Shown one piece after another: positions 44,301-56,439 of a DNA stretch of 64,000 nucleotides. Numbering within the stretch: position 1 is the stretch's first letter; every line of letters starts with the position of its first letter. Both the position numbers and the translations under genes were made by a program. The DNA comes from Cristatella mucedo (Eukaryota; Bryozoa; Phylactolaemata; Cristatellidae): positions 4,383,501 to 4,447,500 of the forward strand of contig WPIO01000019.1 in the NCBI GenBank assembly GCA_009760855.2, in the 5' to 3' direction. The notes under the pieces were generated by a model. That model worked only from the letters and a program-made list of their open reading frames with translations. It ran no database searches and was not told where the DNA came from.

Positions 44301-46560
44301 CACCAAACAGCATAGAATTCTGAAAAATACAACTAAACGTTTAACAGTAATGGTAGACATATGTCGGATTACATGGATCCTAAAGAATTATTGGAAACTT
44401 GAGTAGCAACATCTCGGTAAACCCAACCAGCAATGTGAACCTGGTATCAGCTCCATAGCACTGGAAAGCCAACACTATAAGCCAGCTACTCACTGTGTTA
44501 ATGCCACACACAAACTGGATTTATGTATGGGTACTGAGTAATTAGAATTTAACATATTTGCAGACAATCTAGTCCTGGAAGCACGTTTCGAGAGTTAAGC
44601 TACAATGAATGCTTATACGTTTCAATGAATTGCATGAATGCACGTGGGTTCAGATCTAATCAAGCACTATGCAATAAAGGAGGGCAACAATAGCTACACA
44701 GCATCTGGGACAATCCCCACCTCATACCCACAGCCGGTGAAATGCTGTCTTGCAGCACTTCTACCTGTGTAGAAAGCAGCTACTGCCCCACCGCAAGCCA
44801 TATGATGACTTAACATTGTTCCAACCTGAATCTAGACCAGAGGTTCTTATATTATGGTGAATCCCTGGTGATCAATTGAACTATCTGCACAGGCTATGCC
44901 TTGCTTTTGGAACAAGCAGCAAAAAACACTCAAGCAAGAGACAAGAGTTCCTGGCCATATGAAAAGTGCAGCTGCACCAAGTGATGTAGGGCAAACTAAG
45001 ATAATCGTAACCCGAAAGGCAAAACTTGCCGACCCCTCTCCATTTTAGTTATGGTTCTCTACCCCATCGACCCCTTCCTTATCGCCCGCTACCCTCATTT
45101 GTAGTCATCTACTCCCAAAATGTACCTTTTAGTGTCTTCCAGGTGACCTATATGTTGAGATCCCCAGGTTCCAGACAGCAAGCTAAAAACAACAGCCAAA
45201 ACTGAGCAGATAACAGATAACAGATAACGAGTTGTGGGGATCGCGAGCAAAAAAAAAAAGTAAGCCTTTAACATGATGTGCAGGCATTCTTCCGACCAGT
45301 CGATCAGCTATGAATCGCAAGTCGCACATGGCCACCATGAGATAAAGCAAGCTTCGAGGCAGGAGTGGCCGAGTCCGACTGCTAGGTGCCTCTTGCCATG
45401 TTGAGATCGGCTTATTAGACTCATGCTATCTGAGCTCGTATGCAGAGCTGCCTAGTGACACTGGAATGGAAAGGCCCTGGCAGCCTTATTGATCCTGACA
45501 GCGAGAATCCAGCGACCATAAGCAGCCAGCACTACGAGCAGCATGAGTGCAGAGCATATGCAGTCGCTTCTCATACCAACCAGACACCCTCACAAATCAG
45601 CCAGTACAGGGCGGCCTTGCCAAGCAATCGACCAGGCTTCCCGGAAGCATGCTCCCCAATGACATCGGCATGCAGTGGGACCTTGAATTCCTTTAAATGT
45701 AAGTGCACCTATCTGAAAGCCGCCTTCCACAGGCCTCCAGAAGGCACCGACTTGCATGCAGCAGGGTCACGGAAAGACAAAGAAAGGTCAGCCCTGCATT
45801 GCCGAGAAGCAGGAAGGGCCTACCGAATGGTGTCAACCGTGCAGCAAAGTGCAGACCCCTTATACGTCTCGATCATAGCTAAACCGAGAAAGCAAAACCA
45901 GCAGCTCACCGAGGCATAGGAAGGAGCACAAAAAGTCAAGGGAAAAACCGTGTTTACTAAGCAAGCCTGGGTGGCTAGCATGCATCATTTTGCTCGAAGA
46001 CAAACTTGGTGGCAGCCACTGTGGCAGGCTCCCTCCCGCCTTATCGAAACAACATTCACAGCTTGTGTCCGTGCACACAATCCAAAGCACACATGGGCAG
46101 ACGCTGCCAGCCAGCAACAGTCCTAAAAGAGGCTCGCAGGCACTAGTTGAATTAGGACAAATGCAGCATCCGTCAGTAGACAAGCAAGATTAAGCAGCAA
46201 TAACCATGCTGCAGAATGCAAGCCCAAGCAGGTCAAGCATAACAAAGTGCACACCTAGGCTGCAACCTACTTCACTGAGGCTGATTATCCATTCAGTGTA
46301 AGGCACGTTTGGGTATTAGACTCAGCCCTGAGAAGCTGCCACACAAGCTGTCAGACCGAGTGAGGGCACTACAAATCGAATGATCTGATACGGTTATTCA
46401 TGCCATTCAATGTGTTCCAAACAGCAATAAAGAGGCCTGCATCTTCCTTGGTTGCTTTGACATCACCTGCCAATGAAAAGTACTGCCCAGCTTGCAGGGA
46501 TAAAGGAAGGGTTTAACCATGGGGCATTCCGGCGTCTGATGCTGCAATGATGTGGTACTA
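41340..46560. other. Unassigned AT-rich region
   Basis: No exon, RNA gene or repeat family recognised. The longest frame (45440-45919, +, 159 codons) has no recognisable domain and no splice context. Confidence 0.4.
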
Positions 46561-46570
46561 GCTCGATAAC

Positions 46571-46575
46571 ACACA

Positions 46576-46639
<64 letters not shown>

Positions 46640-46661
46640 CTCTCTCTCTCTCTCTCTCTCA
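46571..46661. repeat. (CA)n(CT)n compound microsatellite
   Basis: About 66 bases of CA followed directly by about 24 bases of CT. Confidence 0.96.
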
Positions 46662-47340
46662 CTTATCGCTCTCAATTTTTCCTTCTAATAATGAGAATAG
46701 GGCACAGCCGCCGATCAAGTGAGAACAAAACTGGGGCGAGCACCACATGCCACAAGACCACCCAGAAGCTGGAGCAAAACCAACACCGGCTGCTAAGGCC
46801 AACTTTAGTCACTATCTGCTGCTTCTATCTGCTACTAAACCGCTGAGTAAAATCCCATATCCATCGGCACTATTAACAGATAAGCGAGCCGGTAGTGGCT
46901 GGAAAGGCACAGCAGCGGCGTCGATGTGAGCGGCTAGTGACTGCGTATAAATAAGTTATAAATTAAGGCAACCAAAGAAAGCGGGGCCCATTCTCGCATT
47001 CCTAGACTCGAAGAATACGAAGCGGACTAACTGCAAGGGGACCCTCAGTCCGTCTACAGGCAATAAGCGCGGGTGGGCTGGTGGCAACGTCGGGAGCGAC
47101 AAAATGCAAGCGGCTACGTGAAAATCATCTCGGAATTGATAAATGCAAGTTATTTTCGACATTTCGGCGTTTCCATTGAAGAAAGGCCAGCGTTCCTGTA
47201 CCCTTGTACCGGTCGACTGAGACGTGCAATGAGAAGCGGCGGCAGTATGCGCACCGGTGCACCACACGAAAAATGAGGCCGACATTTAAAAGCAACAAGC
47301 CAATCCAAAAACATGTGCGAGATCATTTACAGTCGCTCAC

Positions 47341-47450
47341 CTCACGGCACAACACGGCGCCGCTCCCCAAGCAGCTACTAGACCCACATCGAAGAGCGGC
47401 CCCCAAATGGTAAACACCCGGATGTCAGGAAGCCGGGAGTAACAGGAAGT
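47341..47450 (-). promoter_or_regulatory. Candidate noncoding first exon/promoter of MRTF
   Basis: GC-richer stretch with a good minus-strand donor (GCCGTGAG/GTGAGC, junction 47341/47340). ETS-like sites lie just upstream (CAGGAAGT at 47443-47450 on +, CCGGATGT near 47419). MRTF exon 1 needs an upstream promoter and this is the best candidate seen. It is inference; no transcript data. Confidence 0.25.
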
Positions 47451-47659
47451 GGCATCGCTTAGCATCCGATTTAGTATAATGGTCGCCGGCGACTCAGCTT
47501 TAGCGGTGTGTCGGCGAGTTTTACTGCGTCCAACCCGGGCTTCAGATAGGAACTCTACGCTTATCAATGTAGATAGCAAAGAAACGCGGTGTCGCAAGTT
47601 CCTGGAGAGACGGGGGCTCAGAATACATAATATACAAGGGCAAAGGTTAAGGTCGGTCG

Positions 47660-47800
47660 TTTGAGTAAGCTGGGCAGAGCCTTCGCGGCTATCACGCCGC
47701 TTGTTGCGAGTAATACTGATACGGTTGCCTGAGGACTTGTGCCCGCGACCTGGGTCATTTGAGCTCCGGCGTTCGACCGTGCCAGGTGAGTCCGCAGGAC
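47660..47800 (-). mobile_element. Diverged tRNA-type SINE
   Basis: GAGCCTTCGCGGCTATCACG and CCGCGACCTGGGTCATT on the + strand parallel the SINEs at 4965 and 13480 in the same order. Confidence 0.5.
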
Positions 47801-47994
47801 ATAAGAACTGCAGTGGCGCACGTGAGTAACTCGATTTTAAGTTGGGTTGGTTTCTGTGTATAGAGAAACGCAGGACGTCGGTAAAGTGGCCCGTGTAGTA
47901 TTAATTCTTGAATAATTGGCTGTCCGCCTACACCAGTGCTTGCCTCATGTATGCTATAATATAAGCTTATTCAATTAGAAACCATTTGATAATT

Positions 47995-48570
47995 AGTAAT
48001 CATAATAATACATTTGTATGGCGCCCATAAAGAACTTGATCTCTTTCTCGGTACTTTAAATATGCTGTAAAAGAAGCATGACCATATGGTTAGTGGCAAG
48101 ATGCACAGTGTCGGCATGCATACACAAAGACAAACCACAAGGACCCAGAAAATGCTGTAAGGAATAGGTGCGTTTTAGCTTCGCTTTAAATGTAAATTCG
48201 GAGGGGAGGGTGTCGTGACGTCAGTCGAAGTGTGTTTCAGGCTTTGGAGCATACGAACTAAATAAAGGCAGGGTCGCTAAAGGATCTGAGGTCGATTCGA
48301 GGCACAGCTAAACGATTTGAGTCAGAAGAGCTGGTTGGACGACGCCTAGCCCGGTTGGGGGAAACTCTAATAGGTAGGCTGGAGCCAGAGAATGAAGTGA
48401 CTAAAAGTGAGTGCCAAAACCTTGAAATAGATACGCTGCTTGATTGGAAGTCAGTTCAGGTCGGCAAGAAACGGTGTGATGTGGCAGCTACAACGCTCAC
48501 AATACGCAAGCCTAGCTGGACAGCTATGCACAAACTGTGTGGGCCTGATTACATAGGCAAGTTGATCTGC
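47995..48570 (-). mobile_element. CR1/L2-like LINE 3' part
   Basis: Begins (on +) with ATAATAATACATTTGTATGG and the reverse stem-loop, then 3' UTR. The ORF2 block is read on the minus strand (ARLAYCERCSCHITPFLADL). Several frameshifts. Confidence 0.78.
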
Positions 48571-48689
48571 AAGCAGCGAGTTTGAATAAACTGGCAAGGG
48601 GTTCTTGCTGTGCTGCAGTGTAAGATACGTCCTTGGTAGACTGATACCTGGCAAGATATTAAATAAATCCAAATTTAAAATCAGCCAAG

Positions 48690-49207
48690 ATCAGTCAAGC
48701 AACGCATTGACTTCAAGGTTTTGTCACTCACTTTTAGGTCCCTTCCTTCTTTGGCTCCAGCCTACCTATCAGATCTACTGCCCCACCAGGCCAAGCATCG
48801 TACCACCCGCTTTCCGAAATCTAACTGTTTTACCTATACCTCGTACAAAGCTCAAATCCTTTGGAGACCGTGCCTTCAGTTTGTATGCTCCCAAAGCCTG
48901 GAACTCACTCCCGACTTGCATCACGACAACCCCTGACTCGACCACATTTAAAAAGAAATTAGAAACGCACCTATTTATAACAGCATTTAGTGGGTCCCCG
49001 TGATTTGTCCTTTATGTGCTTATGCGTGCTGACACTGTTGCACACTGCCACTAACCACACTAGCATGCTGACCCTGAGCATGTCACCCCTAACCATGTTA
49101 TTCTTGTTGTTTATTAAGCACGATACCACTCACCTCTCGATCGTGTTTCCTTTGCAGCAAATGTAAAACGCCTAGAAAGAGATTGAGCTCTTTGAGGGCG
49201 CTTTATC

Positions 49208-49241
<34 letters not shown>

Positions 49242-49245
49242 CCGA
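48690..49245 (+). mobile_element. CR1/L2-like LINE 3' end
   Basis: Starts within the HWLPVKQRIDF block, then AYLSDLLPHQAKHRTTRF, AWNSLPTCITTTPDSTTFKK, 3' UTR, stem-loop and (TTA)n. Confidence 0.85.
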
Positions 49246-49464
49246 ACCAGGCCAGCATGTGACTTGACAAGATAGACGGAATTGTGGCTGACCTAGCTCG
49301 GATAGCTAGGTACTACCAGAAAGTTCGCGAGATAACTTTGGATTCGGATTATTGGATTGAATGACGAAAGAAAAAGAAGAAATAATCATGGCTTCCAGAA
49401 GACAGGACCACCTGACAAACCATGAGTACAGGTCTCGCCATCCGATATGATCCGCTGACTATGC

Positions 49465-49610
49465 TAAGTGTAATAATGAGAATACTAATATGCTTGTATA
49501 GCACCCTCAGAGAACTTAATCTCTTTCTAGGCACTTTACACATGGTATAAAGGATCAAGATTAAATGATTTGTGGTAACATGCACAATGTCAGCAAGCAT
49601 AATTTGTACG
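49465..49610 (-). mobile_element. SINE/LINE 3' end
   Basis: Reverse stem-loop (CACCCTCAGAGAACTTAATC, TCTTTCTAGGCACTTTACA) and part of the 3' UTR. Confidence 0.7.
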
Positions 49611-50340
49611 GTAAATGATGTCCGACCCTCCGTTGAAAAAGTTCACATCCTCTGTCTGCTCCCGCCCCTCACGAATCAGCCAGGTGGCATCCACAGTGCT
49701 AGCTCGATGACAGGTTCTTTCGGAATGATTTTCCACCCTAATTCAATACTATAGGTGGCAGCAGGTAGACCGGGGCTACAGGTGCTGCCGGTATAGCCTT
49801 CCACTTCGAATTGCCTCACTGATTTTCGAAGAGCCCTTGTAGCAGGATATCGAGATGGTTAACTTCTACCAGCACCAAAGCGTAACAACCAGGTCCTGAC
49901 CAGATTTCTAAACCCTTTCTAGATAGTCAATGAGAAAGGTTCAATTCTTGTTTTAACTGTGATGTCTAGTTTAGCCAAAAATTCACGATAGTCGATGCAG
50001 TGACTAAATTGGCTGAAGGATTGTTTGACGATAGTAGCTGACTATCTGTCGAGAGCAGCGACTCGAGCCCTCGCTTTTCCGTGAAGCCAGAGGCGTGGCC
50101 AGGATTAATCAGAAAGCCGTATCACCTCCCACCACCCCTTCGCCTATGTTCATCTGTTGTCCCCTATGCCCACGGCTTTTGTCGAGAATGATTTTTATTG
50201 AATTCTCAAGGACATTGCGACTCGAGTATGTATGGAAAACCATATGAGAAGTAGATAGCTGCGTTTGCAGCGCCACGAATTCATTTTGCTAATGCTTCAT
50301 CACACAACTAGTATGTATTTATTATGCTCTTCCAAAGTTT
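49611..50340. other. Unassigned spacer
   Basis: Parts may be decayed LINE (for example 49660-50010) but no block is clear enough to assign. Confidence 0.35.
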
Positions 50341-50475
50341 GCCGCGCTGGATTGACTCAGCAGTCAAGGTTCTCGCCCGACCAAGGTTTGGCTGAGGTCG
50401 TGGGCTCGAGCCCTATGGCATCTGTGAAGCGCCTGAATAGAAATTAAGTTCCCTTAGGGCACCATACAAATGAAT
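50341..50475 (+). mobile_element. tRNA-derived SINE with LINE-type tail
   Basis: GCGCTGGATTGACTCAGCAG (A-box region), GGGCTCGAGCCC at 50402-50413 (B-box region), then AAGCGCCTGAATAGAAATTA and a decayed stem-loop. A second copy of the 53493 family. Confidence 0.75.
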
Positions 50476-50504
50476 CATGTCTATCCGTCCAAGTCCAGTC
50501 CATG

Positions 50505-50595
50505 TCCATTTGCAGCAAATGTAAAGCGCCTAGAGAGAGATTGCGTTCTCTGGGGGGGGGGGGCTTTATCAAGTGCATTATTATTATTATTATGT
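50505..50595 (+). mobile_element. LINE 3' tail
   Basis: GCAGCAAATGTAAAGCGCCT, stem-loop with a G9-10 run in place of GAGG, then (TTA)n. Confidence 0.75.
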
Positions 50596-50829
50596 CCAAT
50601 GGCCGGCCCAGTGATTATTTCCCTTCTCTGTTACAAAGCGCCTCTGGAGAGCAATATTCGGAGACACCCAGCGGAACTTAACACCACAAATCTTCAAGGT
50701 CGGTAGCAAAACTTTCCAAACTTAGCTTCTCTCTTGCAGACCCTTGATCCTAGAAGTCGGCTGTCTCTCTTACAGTTAATTGTGGACCAATCTGAAGCCC
50801 CCCTTGTAATTTTTCCCTACAGGCAGTTA

Positions 50830-51110
50830 GAACCAGGAACTTGGCTTTTTTAATCAGACACACAGTAGCTAGCGACAGCACTCTGGGCCGGGGCATTCTC
50901 TTGGACGATTGTCTGAATTTAGATCAATTCAGGCAAAATCTTTCGCGATCGGTCATCACGGTCTTTACCTCCAAGGCTAGGGTTAATGTCACGCAAGTGG
51001 CAATTCATGATCTTGGTGGCTATTCTATTATCTCTTGGCTAGACTGCCATCACTCATTGCTCGCGAGGCTTCCACAAAGCTCCAACGAGCCTCCACGGTA
51101 ACCAGTTTTG
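50830..51110 (+). mobile_element. Diverged LINE ORF2 fragment
   Basis: Encodes LLDDCLNLDQFRQNL and SWLDCHHSLLARLPQSS, comparable with SLDDHISSTVKS and [17 protein letters not shown] of the main family. Confidence 0.5.
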
Positions 51111-51529
51111 CAGCAAGGGGGCATGTCTGAATTATTGTCTTGAAAGACTCACGCTGAGGGGGGCTATCGTGGCAGGAAGGATTGTTACCAGGTCTAGTCA
51201 TGCTTAGCACCCAGCAGAGCCACTCGGTGCATAGCTGCACAGCTTGTCCAAAACCGGCCAAAACCCAGCAGCAGCTTTGAAGCCATCTCAGGATGGCCGA
51301 GCTCAGAAGGTCAAACATGAGCCGGCTCGTGTTCGACCTTTTGACCAGCCTCTACAATTGTACGTACGACTGCTTGGCTGGTCTTTCAAGCTAATCATTA
51401 AATCATGTTTCCACTTGCTAAAGTACTCGCAATGGCTACTGGTTGAACGCGGATACACTCCAAATTCTCACTGAACTACATGATCCGTCGCTGCTGTGGT
51501 AGCAGCAACCTCTTTGTACCCTTTATCTT

Positions 51530-51790
51530 CACTGGACAGCAACTTGGTTGTTTCTTTTTGCTTTGTGTACGACAAATTGTGCAGCGAGTTTCACAGAGTA
51601 GGACTGTAGAGCAAAAGCGGCTGACCTCAAGAGTAATTGCAATTTAATGAGACAAAAGCCGACGCGACTGGCACCAGAAGGAGAGGGTGTGCAAAGAAAT
51701 ACTAGAGGAGCAAGGAGTGACTGGTAGGCGTATGCAAGCGAGTGAAGCAACCTGTAGGCCAGTGAGAGGATCTTAAAGTAGATTTAATCT
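51530..51790 (-). mobile_element. LINE ORF2 C-terminal remnant
   Basis: Minus strand ILSLTGLQVASLACIRLPVT and LHSLAYAYQSLL resemble the FRSLHSLAPAYLSDLL block; heavily mutated. Confidence 0.45.
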
Positions 51791-52045
51791 CACTACTGAC
51801 TGACATCTCGTCCATCTCCTAATTTGATGGCATTAAAAAATCAGCTAAAAGCCTTACCTGCTCTCGACAGACTTTGCTCCTTCCGAATGCATTGTCCTTT
51901 GTGCTGTGTGCTCGTAATTATTTCATGCTGTGACTAACCAATTGCCACGCTTTCTTTTCAGGATTTTTTAAAAAGTCTTCAAAAAGATCCGACCCTCTTA
52001 GGGCGTTATATAAATAATTCATAATTACTATTAGTATTACTGTTA
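51791..52045 (+). mobile_element. Diverged LINE 3' end
   Basis: AACCAATTGCCACGCTTTCT, a decayed stem-loop with CTCTTAGGGCGTTATATAAA and ATTACTATTAGTATTACTG tail. Confidence 0.5.
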
Positions 52046-52262
52046 CTTAACAGTCTGCCTCTTCGATGTGCTACGTTCCTTCCTTTGGTGCTTGAGATAG
52101 AAAATCGTTGACTATCAATTGCACGCCGAAAACAGCATCGCTAGTGAGTGTAATACAAATAACTGCCCAGTACAATAACCACTTATTTTTTACGGCTTAG
52201 TGGCATTAAGGCAGGAAAACATGATGCTGTACGGATATGCATTTACGTTCTCCCTCTATACA

Positions 52263-52395
<133 letters not shown>

Positions 52396-52439
52396 AGGTT
52401 ATATACAGGAGAGAGAAGTTTACGCGTGTAACAATCTAG

Positions 52440-53490
52440 ACAAAGCTTAGCGTTGCTACGGAAGCCTTGTTTGGGCCTCTCCTAAGGAGAACAGTCGAGT
52501 TCCCACCAGCTCCTCCTCACCTCCAGACGCTTGCCCAATTTGTGGTTTTATGGTTTATCGTAGCTTTATGGATGGTTTATTGATGATTATGGGTTTATGA
52601 GTTTATGTTTGGATTGAGGTTGTGTTACGGACTGAAGAGAAGTAGCCTGAGAACGCGGGCACAGGAGAGGACGGTCTGAACCCGTCGCGCTGCGAGCCCA
52701 AATACACAGCTGTTCTCGGACATGAAGGTATTTTTGAACCGTCACTGGCTTGCTGTCGGAGCGTCAAACTACAAATTGAACATTATTCTTCGTTTTACCA
52801 AATACAGATATATGTGTGTGTGTTTGTGTGTGTGTGTGTATGCGTGTGAGTAAAAATACTTGTGATTCGTCCTTCAAGTCTGATAGGCAGCAATTTCTCG
52901 GATGAGTCGCCGTAACTTGTATTTCCATAGAAATTGTTTTCATCGCCCTGCGGAGCTACTTTCTCACGTGCGTTCTCGCTTTCAATTTCTCTGGAAGCCT
53001 CTAGAACCTTACCCGTACATGGATTTTCATAACGGTTATCTTATTGAATTTGTGGAAATCTTCTGAAAGTAGAGTTCACTGCGTGTGGCCTGGCTTCGCT
53101 GAGTCATACTATTTTGCCGCATGACGCAGCGCCATCTTGCCGTGTGATGGAAAGACGCCATCTTATAGCGTGACTGAGGACTTTCTCGCTTTAATTAATA
53201 GGGATACCCTGGAAGCTTCTTAATATCCCGAAACACAATATATGTACTTCCGGCCAGTTTTTAGAACATTACATAAGTTATCGTTGTAATATCATAAAGC
53301 TGTCAACGTAATAAGGTGAAGCCATTTTACCCAGACAGGAAGCGAACAAAAAACGTGAGCCCTCCAAAGGGGTGCAAGTACGGCGAAAAGAACCAAGTGG
53401 CGCATGCCTGCAGAGCCAGTAGCACATGCCTACTAAAGAGAACGTTAACTGCTATTAAAGTGAGCACACCCTTGCGCAGTTCTTAACATT
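52440..53490. other. Unassigned spacer
   Basis: (GT)n-like run at 52812-52850; GCGCCATCTTGCCGTGTGAT and GACGCCATCTTATAGCGTGA at about 53129-53174 form a short imperfect direct repeat. No gene. Confidence 0.35.
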
Positions 53491-53492
53491 CG

Positions 53493-53632
53493 CCGCGCTA
53501 GTTTGGCCCAGTGGTTAAGGTGCTCGCCTCGACAAAGGTCTAGCTGAGGTCGTGGGGTCGAGCCCCGAGGCATATGTGAAGCGCCTGAATCGAGATTACG
53601 TTCTCTTAGGGCGCTATACATATGAATTATAT
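53493..53632 (+). mobile_element. tRNA-derived SINE, best-preserved copy
   Basis: A box TGGCCCAGTGG (53504-53514) and B box GGGTCGAGCCC (53555-53565) at tRNA spacing. Then GTGAAGCGCCTGAATCGAGA and GTTCTCTTAGGGCGCTATAC, the same stem-loop as the LINE 3' end. Transcribed by pol III and probably moved by the LINE machinery (inference). Confidence 0.85.
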
Positions 53633-53639
53633 TTTTTAT

Positions 53640-54160
53640 ATATCCACTTTATAACGAAGGATGCATATGCAACTCACATACGTAAACAGCCATTAGCTAA
53701 TACGAACGCTTAATACGTTAATAATGCACGCTCTATTTTAACGAAGAAACGCAAATGTACAGTATGTAGCAATAAGCTCATAACACGTAAAGCAGTACAT
53801 ATAGATCATTCCCAAGTAAGCGCGTATATACCGAAAAAACCTTAACAGTGGCAGTAAATGAATAGCTTGACTGCAGCCGCGGTTACTTTCTCGGAAGTGC
53901 TCCACGGATTTAGAATGAAACCCAAAATTTTTAGTTATTAATTAGTTAAAAACTAGGCGGACATAGCACTATTGATTACAGTTAGCAGCGTATTAAACAG
54001 TACAGGTGCATTAAGCGAACATTTTAGTTTGTGTTATTTTACATACGAAAATTGAAAGAGAACTATTGGAAGTGTTAGTTAAGCAATTGCATCTAGCAAG
54101 ATAAAATTTCTCGCACACTGCCAAGTAACGGGCGAAACATAATCTTTTAATTTATACAAT
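53640..54160. other. Unassigned spacer
   Basis: AT-rich, no feature recognised. Confidence 0.4.
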
Positions 54161-54411
54161 CCTGGCATTTTGGAAGGCTGTCGCCGGGGAGAAAAGGGAG
54201 CAGCGAAGTTTGCTATCCCAAGATTTTTTTGGAAACCGACTGACCGCTCAATGACAGCTGCACCGCCGACCCTTCCAAAAGTCGAGCTAGCAAGAGCGTA
54301 CCTTCCATCATGTTTCCACTCATTCCTTTATCGATCGTCCGAGTACCTCACAGCCTCAGTGCTCCCATCCCCACCCCTACGGAGAGGGATCGGCCATCTT
54401 CATGACAAGTC

Positions 54412-55670
54412 AGAGTGTGCGTCAAGTCAGACTGCGAGGAAAATATTGTTCCAAATCTGGATTTTAATTTCAAAAATAGGGCGGAGGTGGGAAAGCCATA
54501 CTTCCCCAACGAGAAAGACCTCAACGATCTGATCAGAAACGTTGTTATTTCCAAGTTTAATTCCCTGACATATAGGCTTAAAAGTGTAATCTGTTGAATG
54601 ACCATGTGAAAGGAACGGACCAAAGAAGTTGTGACCAACTTTTTTCAACTTCATCAGCCCACCAGATGGGCTGAGCTTCTGCAGCAGCGTAGGTGGTCTA
54701 TTCGATGCTATGCAAATCACCCGTAACCCGAGTGAGTGTCGCCAATTCATAAATAGTTCATCCAGGAACCGCACAGCCATGCTGCTTCGAAACGGGAGCA
54801 AGTGCCCATCTTCTCTGCATACGGCCCACTCTGTGAACCTCGAGGACTACACCAGAGTGCCTGGAAGTATGGTGACTGGATTGGAAGGAATATCGTCGGG
54901 GATTTAAAAATGGTATTATTCTTGACGGGCCTCCAAGATGGTTTGACGAAGTTTCCTCGTTTTCCTTGCCTATGAGAGCGTCGAACAACAAGGCTAACAC
55001 TATCCCAAAAAGGAATGGCTTTATCGAACCGAGTTCTCTGTCGGGAATGACAACATCAGCAGGGAGCAGTTGGTAGACCATCGTAATGCTCTGATACCAC
55101 CACTGCCCATCAAGTTAGGCTTCAGCAAGCAGTTTTTCACGGCTCTCGACATTAAATCCGCAGCTTTCAAGGACCGCCAAGATATCTTTCCATCGTTGTC
55201 GACGGCAAAGGTCGAAGCTGGCATCTTCATTGAACACCGGATTAAGATAATCACATCATGAAGAAGATTATGAGTGTGACGAATTCACCAAGAAGCTAAA
55301 CAGGACGGAGATAGCGGCTTGGAACAGTTTCGTTGCAGTGGTTTACAGCATTGCGATTATGAGCAGATGGTCCAAGCTGTTATAAAGTACTATGCTGAAA
55401 TGGGATGTAGATGGGCACTCAAAGTTCACATCCTTAGTGATCATTGGAAAAATTCAAAGAGAACGTGGAAGTTTACTTCGGAAGAGCAAGGTGAGTACTT
55501 TTACTAGGATCTACTGGAATTTAGTGTCATTAAAAAGGACGGTGCAACGAAAGCACTACGGAGGACTATATTCGGTGGCTTTTTGGCGAAACTGATTGGC
55601 AGTTCAGCATATCTAGATCCTGTTCTCATTTCTGAACTCTTTTGACTGGTCGTACGACTTCAGAGTAAAT
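54412..55670 (+). pseudogene. Broken copy B of the uncharacterised multi-copy protein family
   Basis: Ordered blocks in changing + frames: CEENIVPNLDFNFKNRAEVG, KPYFPNEKDLNDLIRNVV, SECRQFINSSSRNRTAMLLR, TAHSVNLEDYTRV, VGDLKMVLFLTGLQDGLTKF, LPIKLGFSKQFFTALDIKSA, FPSLSTAKVEAGIF, IAAWNSFVAVV, YYAEMGCRWALKVHIL and SEEQGEYFY. These parallel copy A (HAVQMKETY, LLLGRQGGYTKYPCF, MHMKLGLMK, GERFRQDI). At least five frameshifts or stops. No introns are evident, which fits a retrocopy or mobile-element gene. Function unknown. Confidence 0.68.
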
Positions 55671-55839
55671 ACATTTTATTTTGATTCGCTTGCTATTCTT
55701 TCTGACTGAATGTGAACCGCACGACATGGATTTTTTGTTTTCTCATCGGAAATGAGTTGAGTTCAAGGTATCACTGTTCTGGTAGCAGAAGCAAAGTTTG
55801 AAGGGAATACTGGCCATTTTCTGTATGTCTGAGCTTCTA

Positions 55840-56125
55840 TTGCATTCGTGACATCCCGTCTCGACTTCTGCAACTCACTGCTCGCTGGCCTACCGGCATG
55901 TGCAATCAGGCGATTGCAGCTGGTGCAAAACTCCGAAGCTAGGCTTGTCTGCCGTGAGCGTCGCAGTTGCCACATTACTCCACTTCTCGCCGACATGCAC
56001 TGGCTACCAGTCAAGCAACGGATTGACTTCAAGGTTTTGTCGCTCACTTTTAGGTCACTTCATTCTTTGGCTCCAGCCTATCTCTCAGATATACTCCCCC
56101 ATCAGGCCAAGCATCGTACCACCCG
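55840..56125 (+). mobile_element. CR1/L2-like LINE ORF2 fragment
   Basis: Encodes [20 protein letters not shown], then LVCRERRSCHITPLLADMHW and AYLSDILPHQAKHRTTR, in one open frame that stops abruptly at 56125 where GC-rich sequence begins. Confidence 0.88.
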
Positions 56126-56420
56126 AAACCCGTGGCGGCTTGCGAAGTGGTGTTGGTGTGGGATGCACCATTGAGCGTCGAGGCTGCGCCGCCCGACGAG
56201 GCGCCAGCGGTGGGAAAATATGTGGCCCCACGACGCATGAACGCAGCTGTCAAACGCAGCCGGCACGTTTCCACAGGCCGTGCGGTCGCCCGCCTCCTCC
56301 GAGCAGCCGTCACTTAGCTTCATGATTAAGGGGACAGTTACTGCCCCGGCGGAAGGAGTGGCATTGAAATTGATGGAATCCGCCGCCACCTAGCGGACGT
56401 CAGACCAGTACCGATCGCTA
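56126..56420. other. GC-rich unassigned segment
   Basis: Abrupt GC-rich segment joined to the LINE fragment; open frames in several phases but no recognisable domain. Ends near CCGCCGCCACCTAGCGGACG. Confidence 0.4.
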
Positions 56421-56439
56421 ACGAACTCCTCGATGCATA

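Noticed and set aside
45440-45919. 159-codon + frame
   Set aside because: Longest open frame in the spacer, but no recognisable domain, start context or conserved pattern; could be chance in a GC-richer patch.
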